Shown: positions 15,511 to 23,601 of the stretch, one piece after another
Layout: each line of letters starts with the position of its first letter
How positions within the stretch are numbered: the first letter of the stretch is position 1
Source: QYOJ01 sp043810345
Lineage (GTDB): Bacteria > Bacteroidota > Bacteroidia > Bacteroidales > FEN-979
Length of the DNA stretch: 64,000 nucleotides
NCBI GenBank assembly: GCA_043810345.1
Contig: JBDROF010000022.1
Coordinates: 1 to 64,000, forward strand
Direction: 5' to 3'
The notes under the pieces: generated by a model
Seen by the model: only the letters and a program-made list of their open reading frames with translations
What the model was told of the DNA's origin: nothing
The model's database searches: none
Program-made: the position numbers and the translations under genes

Positions 15511-17376
15511 ATGATGAACCTGCGACAAAACACGCCCCGGTGGCTGATTTTCCTGATCGACATGCTCATCGTTTTCACCTCGGTGATCATTGCCTACCTG
15601 TTAAGGTTCAATTTCGATATCCCGCAGGTTGAACTGGATCCCCTCCCCCAGATCCTTATTTACATGCTGGTCATCCGTACTGTTTCGTTCCTGATTACCA
15701 AGTCCTACGCCGGGATCATCAGGTATACCAGCACCGCCGATGCCTTGCGGGTGCTTTTCACGCTGCTTGCCGGCAGTGTTTGGTTCGGTTTGACAAACGT
15801 AGGTACGTATCTCTATGACCACACCTTCTTCATCCCCTTCTCCATCATCATCATCGACCTGCTTGCCAGCACTTTTGGCATGGTTACCTTCAGAATGGTG
15901 GTGAAGATCGCATTCCTGGAGTTTCAAAACCCGTTACGATCAAAGGTCAATGTGATCATTTATGGCGCCGGAGAAGGTGGAATCACTGCCAAGCGGGTCC
16001 TTGACCGGGATGCAGGGACCAAATACAAAGTGCTGGGCTTCATCGACGATGATCCGGCGAAAGCTGGAAAGAAGCTGGAAGGAATCGACATCATGGGGCC
16101 CGATAAGTTGGAAAACCTCCTGAATACCAATACCATTGCCCACGTGATCCTCTCCATTCAGCGTTTTGATCCGGTAAAAAGAGAGCAACTGGTCGATCTT
16201 TGTCTGAGTCATCAAACAAAGGTGCTGACCGTTCCCCCGATGATCCGGTGGATCAACGGGGAGCTGAGCTTCAAACAGATCCGGAAGATCAACATCAAAG
16301 AGTTACTGGAGCGGGAGGAGATTCATCTCGACGACAAAATGATCTCCCGGGAGATCACCGGGAAGGTGATCCTGGTAACCGGCGCTTCCGGCTCCATCGG
16401 CAGCGAGATTGTCAGGCAACTGGTGAGGTTTCACCCGAAAAAACTGCTCCTGGTCGACCAGGCTGAAACCCCACTCCATTTCCTCGAACTGGAGTGGATG
16501 AATAATGTTGCGGGAACGGAATTAGCGTTTATCCTGGGAGACATCACAAACGAACCGAGGATGACAGGTGTGTTTGCTGCAGACAAACCAGATGTGGTCT
16601 ACCATGCAGCCGCTTACAAGCATGTCCCGATGATGGAGGCGAACCCGTTGGAAGCCGTCCTCACCAATGTTCAGGGGACCCGCCTGATGGCTGACCTGGC
16701 TATCGCCCATGGGGTGAAGAAGTTCATCATGGTCTCCACCGATAAAGCTGTGAACCCAACCTCGGTGATGGGCGCCACGAAACGGATGGCCGAAATTTAC
16801 ATCCAGTCGCTCGACAGGAGTGGTGTCACGAAGTTCATCACCACCCGCTTCGGCAACGTGCTGGGATCCAACGGCTCGGTCATCCCCCTCTTCCGCAACC
16901 AAATCGAGAGCGGGGGTCCGATCACCATCACCCATCCTGAGATCACCCGGTTTTTCATGACCATCACCGAAGCCTGCCGGCTGGTGCTGGAAGCCGGAGC
17001 CATGGGGAAAGGCGGGGAGATCTATATCTTCGATATGGGGAACTCGGTGAAGATCCTCGACCTGGCCAAAAAAATGATTCAGCTCTCGGGTCTCACACTG
17101 GGAAAAGATATCCAGATCCGGTACATCGGACTTCGTCCGGGCGAAAAGCTGTACGAAGAGCTCCTAAACAAAGAGGAGGACACCCTGCCTACTCATCACG
17201 AGCGAATCCTGATCGCCAAGGTCAGGGAGTACGATCTGGAAGAGGTCAAACGGCACACCAACGAACTGATCACCATGACCGCCACCAACACCGCCCTGGA
17301 TCTGGTGAAGAAGCTGAAAGAGGTGATCCCGGAGTACCGGAGCCAGAATTCGGTTTTTGAGGAGTTGGATGTTTAG
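15511..17376 (+). CDS. Membrane-bound UDP-sugar 4,6-dehydratase, WbpM/CapD/PglF type
   Basis: About 621 residues. Four membrane helices occupy residues ~10-130. A first Rossmann-like domain follows (VIIYGAGEGGITAKRVL, ~residue 147). The catalytic SDR domain begins with VILVTGASGSIGSEIVRQL (~residue 290) and has VYHAAAYKHVPMMEANP and STDKAVNPTSVMGATKR. The usual YxxxK is MxxxK, as in the inverting/retaining dehydratases WbpM, FlaA1 and PglF. It should make UDP-4-keto-6-deoxy-GlcNAc for surface glycans or O-antigen. Start chosen at ATG 15511 because of the overlapping promoter box. With the two glycosyltransferases near 2 kb it points to glycan synthesis, though they are not adjacent. Confidence 0.93.
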   Translation: MMNLRQNTPRWLIFLIDMLIVFTSVIIAYLLRFNFDIPQVELDPLPQILIYMLVIRTVSFLITKSYAGIIRYTSTADALRVLFTLLAGSVWFGLTNVGTYLYDHTFFIPFSIIIIDLLASTFGMVTFRMVVKIAFLEFQNPLRSKVNVIIYGAGEGGITAKRVLDRDAGTKYKVLGFIDDDPAKAGKKLEGIDIMGPDKLENLLNTNTIAHVILSIQRFDPVKREQLVDLCLSHQTKVLTVPPMIRWINGELSFKQIRKINIKELLEREEIHLDDKMISREITGKVILVTGASGSIGSEIVRQLVRFHPKKLLLVDQAETPLHFLELEWMNNVAGTELAFILGDITNEPRMTGVFAADKPDVVYHAAAYKHVPMMEANPLEAVLTNVQGTRLMADLAIAHGVKKFIMVSTDKAVNPTSVMGATKRMAEIYIQSLDRSGVTKFITTRFGNVLGSNGSVIPLFRNQIESGGPITITHPEITRFFMTITEACRLVLEAGAMGKGGEIYIFDMGNSVKILDLAKKMIQLSGLTLGKDIQIRYIGLRPGEKLYEELLNKEEDTLPTHHERILIAKVREYDLEEVKRHTNELITMTATNTALDLVKKLKEVIPEYRSQNSVFEELDV

Positions 17377-17483
17377 AAAGCCGCCATAAATGGAGTCAGT
17401 TGAACCACGGCACTCACCAGTTTGTCAAACATCAGATGACCTGGTTCCGCCGCATGGACAAGAGAGGCATTCCCATTCAGTGA
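17377..17483 (+). pseudogene. Remnant of a tRNA dimethylallyltransferase (MiaA-like) C-terminus
   Basis: Directly after the dehydratase stop, one frame reads AINGVS and then, after a shift, GTHQFVKHQMTWFRRMDKRGIPIQ-stop. The THxFxKxQMTWFRRM pattern is what I expect at the C-terminus of MiaA-type prenyltransferases. Only about 35 codons remain and the frame is broken. The match is from memory of the family, so treat it as probable. Confidence 0.45.
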
Positions 17484-17542
17484 CTCGATTTACTCCCCTG
17501 ACAAAAAGAACCCCTCTGATCATTGAGACGCTATCTTGTCAA

Positions 17543-20500
17543 TTATCTGGATTTGTCAGGATAGGGTGGAATATCCGGCAGTTTTTCAGGCCAGTTTTTC
17601 AACTCCTCGAGGATCACCTCGATGGCTTTGTTCAGTTGCTCATCCTCTCCGGAATACTCTTTGGCAGGATCATTTACCACGACGATGTCGGGTTCCACGC
17701 CAACACCTTCCATGGCCCATTTATTTTCATTAAAATCGTAATTGGCGAACTCGGGTTTCATGAGTGATCCTCCGTCGATAAAAGGAAGGGATCCCCGGAT
17801 TCCGATCACTCCACCCCAGGTACGTTGTCCGATCAGTTTACCCAGCTTCAGTTGCTTGAACTGGAAGGGGAAGAGGTCGCCGTCCGAAGCTGAATACTGA
17901 TCGATCAGGCAAACCTTAGGTCCCCACATAAAGGCGATGCGCCCCGGTACAGGATCGGTATTCCGGGCCATCCGCATGATCACCGCTTCGCGCTGCAGCC
18001 GTTCAATGATCATCGGGGAGACGTTCCCTCCTCCATTGCCCCGGTCATCTATGATCAGTGCCCGTTTGGTCAACTGTGGATAGAAATGCTTCACAAATTC
18101 GTTCAGTCCTCCCGGCCCCATATCGGGGATGTGGATATACCCCACCTGCCCGTTCGTGGCCTCCTCCACTTTTTGAATGTTATGCTGTACCCAGTTGTAA
18201 TAGTAGAGGTCTGATTCATTATCCACCGGTACCACGATGGTTTTATGTGCTCCCTCCGGGGAGGGATTTCCATTCACGGTCAGTTCCACCTGCACGCCGG
18301 CTTTGTTCACCAGGGCCTGGTAGACATCGTTCATCTCTTTCGTGGAGAGTCCATCCACGGCAATGATGTAATCGCCCTCCGACACATCCACACCCAACTC
18401 GGTAAGGGGAGAACGGTTTTGCTTCGACCAGTTCTCTCCAATGAGAATCTCATCGATCCGGTAATATCCCGATTTATCGCGGGAAATGGCAGCTCCCAGC
18501 AAGCCGAGCTTGATCCGTTCCGGCTTAGGCTTGTCCCCGGCACTGACATAGGCATGCCCCACATTCAACTCTCCCACCATCTCACCAATGATGTAATTCA
18601 GGTCGTTCCGGTTATTTACATAAGGAACCAGCGGAGCGTATTTTTCCCGGATGGCATCCCAGTCGACCCCATGCATGTTAGGCGCGTAAAAGAAATACTT
18701 CATCTGCCGCCACGACTCGTTGAAGATCTGGTTCCACTCCGCTTTCAGGTCGACCATGATCTTCATGTTCGAAAGGTCCACGTAGTCCTTGACGTCGATC
18801 TTGGATTTAGGCAGGTCAATCACGGCATATTTGTCCCCTTTTTCGAGCAGCATCTTTTTATGGTCAGTAGCAATCTCGTAGTTCCCGAAATCACCCAGTT
18901 CAGTCTCCTTTTTATCCTTGAGGTTGAACAGGCAAAGGGAGGGTTTCTCCACACGTTTGCTCTTCACATAATAGACATTGTCGTCAATAGCGGTAATCCC
19001 ACAGTAAACTCCTGCATCCAAGGGCAGGGCTACCGTTCGTCCCACAATCCCCTCCAGATCAACCTTCACCTCTTTCTCTTTTTTCGCATCTTTTTCCTCT
19101 TTCGGATCCTTTTCCTCTTTCTTCTCGACTTTTGACCCTTGATCCTCGACCTTCGACCCTCGACCCTCGACCTTTTCCTCTTTCACCTCTACCTCGTCGT
19201 TTTCATAGGCGAAAGGAGATGGTGTACTTTTAGCCAGGGTGACGAAGTAGATCTTGCTCATGTCGTTGTAAGCGTGGTTCCATTCCGTCCAGCTGTAGAT
19301 CGGGTTGAAGTCGCGGTTTGAGGTAAAGAAGAGGTATTTGCCATCCGAAGAGAAATAGGGTCTTCCCACGTCGTACCATCCGTCGGTCACCGGTGTGGCC
19401 TTTTTGGAAGCCAGTTCGTACAGGAAGATCTTCGATTCTCCCCGCTGTGCCGGCTGGGTATAGGCGATCCATTTACTGTCTGGGGACCAGTTATAATCCC
19501 GGTATTCAAATTCTTTCGTCTCAGCTACCACTGTTACCTCTTTTGTTTCAATATCCACATATTGCAATCGCAGCATCTTATCACCCCAGAGCAGCTTCTT
19601 GCCATCTGGCGACCATACGGGAAAATATTTATAGGTATCTGCATTTGTCGTGATCTGTACCGGGGATTCAGTGCCGTCCTGGTTGATGATGTAGATCTCA
19701 TCCTCTCCGGTCTGATCGGAGATGAAGGAGAGGTATTTTCCGTCGGGCGACCAGGCCACATCACGGTCGTGAATCCCGGAGGAGAGGGTCAGGTCCTTGG
19801 TTACGCCGGAGGTCACCGGAACGGTAAAGATATCTCCGCGGGCATCGAATCCTAGCCGTTTCCCATCCGGAGAGATGGTGAAGGAGTTGATGATCTTGCC
19901 GGCATCCTTGAGTTGGTTTCTTCCAGTGATAAAGTCGTTGGCAATGCGGATGTCCACCTTGGTGGATTGTTCGGCGGCCAGATCAAAAAAATAGATATAC
20001 CCGCCATTCTCGTAAGCAATGGCCGCATCTCCCAGCGAGGGAAACTTCACGTCGTAGTTAGTGTAGTTTGTCAGCTTCCGGGTCTCTTTTCTATTCAGGT
20101 CATAGACGAAGAGGTTCATGGTCCGGTCGCGGTCGGAGCAGAAATAAATTTTATCTCCTTTCCACATCGGGAAGATATCCTGGCCCGGGTTGTTGGTGAT
20201 GTTTTCCGTGGTTTTTGTAGCAAAGTCATAGATCCAGATGTCGTCGGCCATGCCTCCCCGGTAATATTTCCAGGTACGGAATTCACGGAACACTTTGTTA
20301 TAGGCAAGTTTTTTCTTGTCGGGAGAATAGCTGCAAAAGCCGCCAACAGGAAGAGGAAGCTCCTCCGAGAGGCCTCCCTCCTTACGGATCAGAAAGAGCT
20401 GTCCTTTAAAACTGTTAAACGACTGTTTCCGTGAACGGTAAACTATGTGATCGTCATCCCGCCAGGTTAGTACGATGTTGTTCGGTCCCATCCTGTCGGA

Positions 20501-20839
20501 GATGTCGTCGCGTCCCAGGGTGGCCGTGTAAGTCAGCCGTACCGGCACACCCCCTTCGGCCGGGATCAGGAAGACCTCGGTATTCCCGTCATACTGTCCG
20601 GTAAAGGCGATGTTTTTCCCGTCCGGTGAGAACCGGGCAAACATCTCATATCCTTCGGAATCGTTGGTCAGTTTGCGGGCTATCCCACCGGTTTTCGCAA
20701 CGGTATAGAGATCCCCTGCGTAGGAAAATACGAGTTGATCGCCGTGGATGGCCGGAAACCGAAATAATCTTGCTTCTTCCTGGGCATGGGTAACGCCCAG
20801 TATTATCAAAGCAAACAGGGTAATGGTCAGTTTTTTCAT
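17543..20839 (-). CDS. Tricorn-type S41 family peptidase, exported
   Basis: 1098 residues: signal peptide (KKLTITLFALIILGVTHAQ), beta-propeller repeats of WSPDGK type across residues ~25-550 (two propellers, as in tricorn protease), a helical C1 region with HGVDWDAIREKY, a PDZ domain (~760-850, GDYIIAVDGLS) and the S41 catalytic domain (DRGNGGGNVSP; LIDQYSASDGDLFPFQF with the nucleophile Ser). It degrades peptides, here probably in the periplasm. Between the propellers and C1, a heptamer repeat (19130-19175) is translated as SKVEGRGSKVEDQGSKVE, and next to it is a Lys/Glu-rich stretch. A TAAATTTG box lies 35 bp upstream. Confidence 0.93.
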   Translation of the reverse strand: MKKLTITLFALIILGVTHAQEEARLFRFPAIHGDQLVFSYAGDLYTVAKTGGIARKLTNDSEGYEMFARFSPDGKNIAFTGQYDGNTEVFLIPAEGGVPVRLTYTATLGRDDISDRMGPNNIVLTWRDDDHIVYRSRKQSFNSFKGQLFLIRKEGGLSEELPLPVGGFCSYSPDKKKLAYNKVFREFRTWKYYRGGMADDIWIYDFATKTTENITNNPGQDIFPMWKGDKIYFCSDRDRTMNLFVYDLNRKETRKLTNYTNYDVKFPSLGDAAIAYENGGYIYFFDLAAEQSTKVDIRIANDFITGRNQLKDAGKIINSFTISPDGKRLGFDARGDIFTVPVTSGVTKDLTLSSGIHDRDVAWSPDGKYLSFISDQTGEDEIYIINQDGTESPVQITTNADTYKYFPVWSPDGKKLLWGDKMLRLQYVDIETKEVTVVAETKEFEYRDYNWSPDSKWIAYTQPAQRGESKIFLYELASKKATPVTDGWYDVGRPYFSSDGKYLFFTSNRDFNPIYSWTEWNHAYNDMSKIYFVTLAKSTPSPFAYENDEVEVKEEKVEGRGSKVEDQGSKVEKKEEKDPKEEKDAKKEKEVKVDLEGIVGRTVALPLDAGVYCGITAIDDNVYYVKSKRVEKPSLCLFNLKDKKETELGDFGNYEIATDHKKMLLEKGDKYAVIDLPKSKIDVKDYVDLSNMKIMVDLKAEWNQIFNESWRQMKYFFYAPNMHGVDWDAIREKYAPLVPYVNNRNDLNYIIGEMVGELNVGHAYVSAGDKPKPERIKLGLLGAAISRDKSGYYRIDEILIGENWSKQNRSPLTELGVDVSEGDYIIAVDGLSTKEMNDVYQALVNKAGVQVELTVNGNPSPEGAHKTIVVPVDNESDLYYYNWVQHNIQKVEEATNGQVGYIHIPDMGPGGLNEFVKHFYPQLTKRALIIDDRGNGGGNVSPMIIERLQREAVIMRMARNTDPVPGRIAFMWGPKVCLIDQYSASDGDLFPFQFKQLKLGKLIGQRTWGGVIGIRGSLPFIDGGSLMKPEFANYDFNENKWAMEGVGVEPDIVVVNDPAKEYSGEDEQLNKAIEVILEELKNWPEKLPDIPPYPDKSR
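19128..19176. repeat. Heptamer repeat (TCGACCC units) translated within the S41 protease
   Basis: About six imperfect copies of a 7-bp unit. On the coding (minus) strand they give a repeated SKVE/GRG linker between the propeller region and the rest of the protease. Confidence 0.85.
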
Positions 20840-20873
20840 CTTTTAATAAATAAGTGATCCATCAGTGAAAGGC

Positions 20874-20881
20874 CAAATTTA
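20874..20881 (-). promoter_or_regulatory. Bacteroidetes -7 box (TAAATTTG) for the S41 protease
   Basis: Exact TAnnTTTG on the minus strand, 34 bp before the ATG, giving a short leader. Confidence 0.5.
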
Positions 20882-20992
20882 CTCAGAATCCCCGGATAAA
20901 TATGACAACGCATTGATCAACGCCGTCAATGTATGCGCGGTGAAACGGCACCTGTCGGCGAACATTGAACACGAGATACTGATTGTTAGGGC

Positions 20993-21150
20993 GTGAAGGA
21001 CGAGGGACGAGGGAACGAGAGACGTGAGACGTGAGACGTGAGACGTGGGACGTGGGACGTAGGATGTAGGCCGTCTTTCAGCCGAAGACTCTATCAGACG
21101 GAGCCTCCGTCAGCTTAACCAATCGCATATCCCGTATCGCGTATCGCGGA
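20993..21150. repeat. Intergenic heptamer repeat blocks
   Basis: The 353-bp gap between the divergent S41 and patatin genes holds GACGAGG units, then GACGTGA/GACGTGG units (20993-21070), and a CGTATCG block (21127-21150) that is the reverse complement of the GGGATAC/GCGATAC block at 2456. The remainder of the gap shows promoter-like boxes and no coding potential. Confidence 0.85.
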
Positions 21151-21157
21151 TTCAGAA

Positions 21158-21165
21158 TAATTTTG
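21158..21165 (+). promoter_or_regulatory. Bacteroidetes -7 box (TAATTTTG) for the patatin-like gene
   Basis: Exact TAnnTTTG, 27 bp before the ATG and immediately downstream of a heptamer block, which occupies the place where a -33 element would be expected. Confidence 0.5.
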
Positions 21166-21192
21166 TAAGTTTGGAGTGCAACTCCTACCCGG

Positions 21193-23493
21193 ATGAATCG
21201 CTGGCAACAAATCATATTCACTTTTCACTTTTCACTTTTCACTCTGTTTTCCCCTTTCATTTTTTCCCAGAAGGTGGCACTAGTGCTTTCGGGTGGCGGG
21301 GCCAAAGGGGCAGCACACATTGGAGTGATCCGGGCACTGGAGGAACAGCAGATTCCGATCGATTACGTGGTTGGCACCTCCATCGGGGCCATTGTGGGAG
21401 CGCTTTACGCTATCGGGTATACCCCGGATGAGATGGAGGAGCTTATGGACTCCCAGGAGTTCACCCATTGGGCCTCCGGGGTGATCGACGAACAGTACAA
21501 ATATTATTTCCGGAAAGGCGATCCTAATGCTTCGTGGTTCTCCCTTGATTTTAATCCGAAGAAAAAGCTGACTACCGCGCTCCCAACCAACCTGATCAAT
21601 CCGTATGAGATTGATTTTGAATTCATGCGCCTGCTTGCACCGGCATCGGCTGCCTGCGGATATAATTTTGACAACCTGATGATACCGTTTCGATGCGTTG
21701 TTGCCGACATTGATTCTACCAAACCACTGGTGATGCGCGGTGGGAACCTTAGTACAGCTGTTCGCGGATCCATGTCGATCCCACTGGTTTTCAATCCATT
21801 GCAATATGAAGGCAAATTGCTTTTCGACGGAGGGATGTATAATAATTTTCCAGCCAATGTGGCCAAGGAGAACTTCCATCCGGATGTGATCATCGGATCA
21901 AGGGTAGCCCAACGGTACGCCAAAGCAGATCCCGATGACGTGGTAAGCCAGTTGATGACGATGCTGATGGAGCGTCAGAGCGATACCATCACCTATCCGA
22001 ACTCGGTGATGATCGTTCCGTCGATCCCCAAGATCAACCTGCTGGATTTTACGCAGACGGACGTTCTTGCTGATAGCGGATATATTGCCGCAATGTCGAT
22101 GATCCCTGAGATTCGCAAACTGGTCAGCGACAGTCTCCCTCCCGACGAGCTTCTCCGTAAACGAACCATATTTAAATCAAACGAACACAAACTGATCTTT
22201 GACTCGATCATCGTGAAGGGATTCTCCAGGGCTCAGACACAGTATTTACAAAAGGTACTGAAGCACAGCAAAGAGACGGTAACCATTTATGGACTAAAAA
22301 AAAACTATTTCCGTTTCATCGACGAAGGGTTTGCGAAGACCCTCTTTCCGGTGGCCAGATACAACCCTGAAACAGGGTATTACGATCTCTATCTTGATGT
22401 TCAGAAAGCGCCCAATTTCAATGTGCAATTCGGTGGAAATCTTTCCTTTGGGACCAGCAATGAAGGTTTTGTTCAGCTGCAATACCGGTACCTTTGGAAC
22501 CACGCTTTCCGGGTTCTGGCTAATGGGTACTTCGGCAGATTTTACAATTCTTTGAAAGCAGAAGCACGCATTGATTTTACGTCAAAACTCCCTGGCTACC
22601 TTGAACTTTCCTACACTTATAACAGTTACAACTATTTCAAAAATACCACTTACTTCTTTGATGACCTCACCCCATCATACATCAAGCTTTGGGAGAGCTT
22701 CACCTCACTAAACGGAGGAATTCCGGTTACCAACAAGGGGAAGCTGAATATCGGATTGATTAATGCGATCACCTCCGCTGATTACTACCAATCGAACGAT
22801 TTTTCCCGTTTGGATACGGCCGATCAGACCAAATTCAACTTTTTCAGTCCACGGTTCTGTTTCGAACTGAACAGCTTAAATCGCAAGCAATACGCTAATG
22901 CCGGAGCCCAATTACGCCTCTCCATCTCTTACATGAACGGGCAGGAAGTCTTCATCCCCGGTTCTCAAGCGGTCAATAAATCCGAGCAAACGAAGTTTCA
23001 CGATTGGCTGGAGATCAGGGGCCTTTACGACAACTATTTCGAGACGATCGGTCCTTTGAAGCTTGGTTTCTTTGGAGAGCTCTGTATAACCAACCAACCC
23101 CTCTTCCGGAACTACACCTCCACCATGATTTATACCCCTGTTTTTCAGCCAATTCCGGAGATGCAATCCTTGTTTTTACCACATTTCCGGTCGACCATTT
23201 ACCTGGCAGGAGGTTTGAAAGCCATCGTGAAAATCTTAAAAAACCTGGAGCTCCGGACTGAAGGCTATATCTTTCAGCCCTATCAGGAGATCCTGCAGGA
23301 TCCAGCCGATTATTCTCCCCGTTATGGTCCGATCCTTAGTGACCGTTCTTACATTGCAGCAGCCACCCTGGTCTACCATACCTTCCTGGGACCTCTGAGT
23401 GCCGGTGTCAGTTTCTACGACAAAATCCAGAATCCCTTTACTTTCAATCTCAATTTCGGATACATCATCTTTAACCGCAGTGCCTTGCCCTAA
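21193..23493 (+). CDS. Patatin-like phospholipase with C-terminal outer-membrane barrel (PlpD-like)
   Basis: 766 residues. After a signal peptide comes a patatin domain: VLSGGGAKGAAHIGVIRAL (oxyanion loop), VGTSIGAIVGALYAIGY (GxSxG with the nucleophile Ser) and LLFDGGMYNNFP (DGG, the Asp of the Ser-Asp dyad). A POTRA-like segment (~residues 325-400) and a 16-strand-type barrel follow (many alternating aromatic strands, C-terminal FNLNFGYIIFNRSALP). This is the layout of PlpD-type type Vd autotransporters, in which the barrel anchors or exports the lipase. The signal-peptide core FTFHFSLFTLFS is encoded by a CTTTTCA heptamer repeat. Confidence 0.93.
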   Translation: MNRWQQIIFTFHFSLFTLFSPFIFSQKVALVLSGGGAKGAAHIGVIRALEEQQIPIDYVVGTSIGAIVGALYAIGYTPDEMEELMDSQEFTHWASGVIDEQYKYYFRKGDPNASWFSLDFNPKKKLTTALPTNLINPYEIDFEFMRLLAPASAACGYNFDNLMIPFRCVVADIDSTKPLVMRGGNLSTAVRGSMSIPLVFNPLQYEGKLLFDGGMYNNFPANVAKENFHPDVIIGSRVAQRYAKADPDDVVSQLMTMLMERQSDTITYPNSVMIVPSIPKINLLDFTQTDVLADSGYIAAMSMIPEIRKLVSDSLPPDELLRKRTIFKSNEHKLIFDSIIVKGFSRAQTQYLQKVLKHSKETVTIYGLKKNYFRFIDEGFAKTLFPVARYNPETGYYDLYLDVQKAPNFNVQFGGNLSFGTSNEGFVQLQYRYLWNHAFRVLANGYFGRFYNSLKAEARIDFTSKLPGYLELSYTYNSYNYFKNTTYFFDDLTPSYIKLWESFTSLNGGIPVTNKGKLNIGLINAITSADYYQSNDFSRLDTADQTKFNFFSPRFCFELNSLNRKQYANAGAQLRLSISYMNGQEVFIPGSQAVNKSEQTKFHDWLEIRGLYDNYFETIGPLKLGFFGELCITNQPLFRNYTSTMIYTPVFQPIPEMQSLFLPHFRSTIYLAGGLKAIVKILKNLELRTEGYIFQPYQEILQDPADYSPRYGPILSDRSYIAAATLVYHTFLGPLSAGVSFYDKIQNPFTFNLNFGYIIFNRSALP
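21214..21246. repeat. Heptamer repeat (CTTTTCA units) encoding a signal-peptide core
   Basis: Four near-perfect 7-bp units lie within the first 20 codons of the patatin-like gene and provide its hydrophobic Phe/Leu-rich export segment. Confidence 0.85.
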
Positions 23494-23503
23494 CCGTTGT
23501 AAT

Positions 23504-23533
23504 TTTGATTTATCAGAATAAATGCTACTTTTG
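23504..23533 (+). promoter_or_regulatory. Bacteroidetes promoter: -33 TTTG and -7 TACTTTTG
   Basis: TTTG at 23504-23507 and TACTTTTG at 23526-23533 are separated by 18 bp, close to the known spacing for the Bacteroidetes primary sigma factor. Transcription would start near 23539, leaving about 60 nt before the DUF349 gene. Confidence 0.7.
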
Positions 23534-23601
23534 CATTGCGTAACTCGACTTACCGGCATTGTTCGGAACCTTTAGATTATTTATATGACGTTTGTTAACT
23601 C

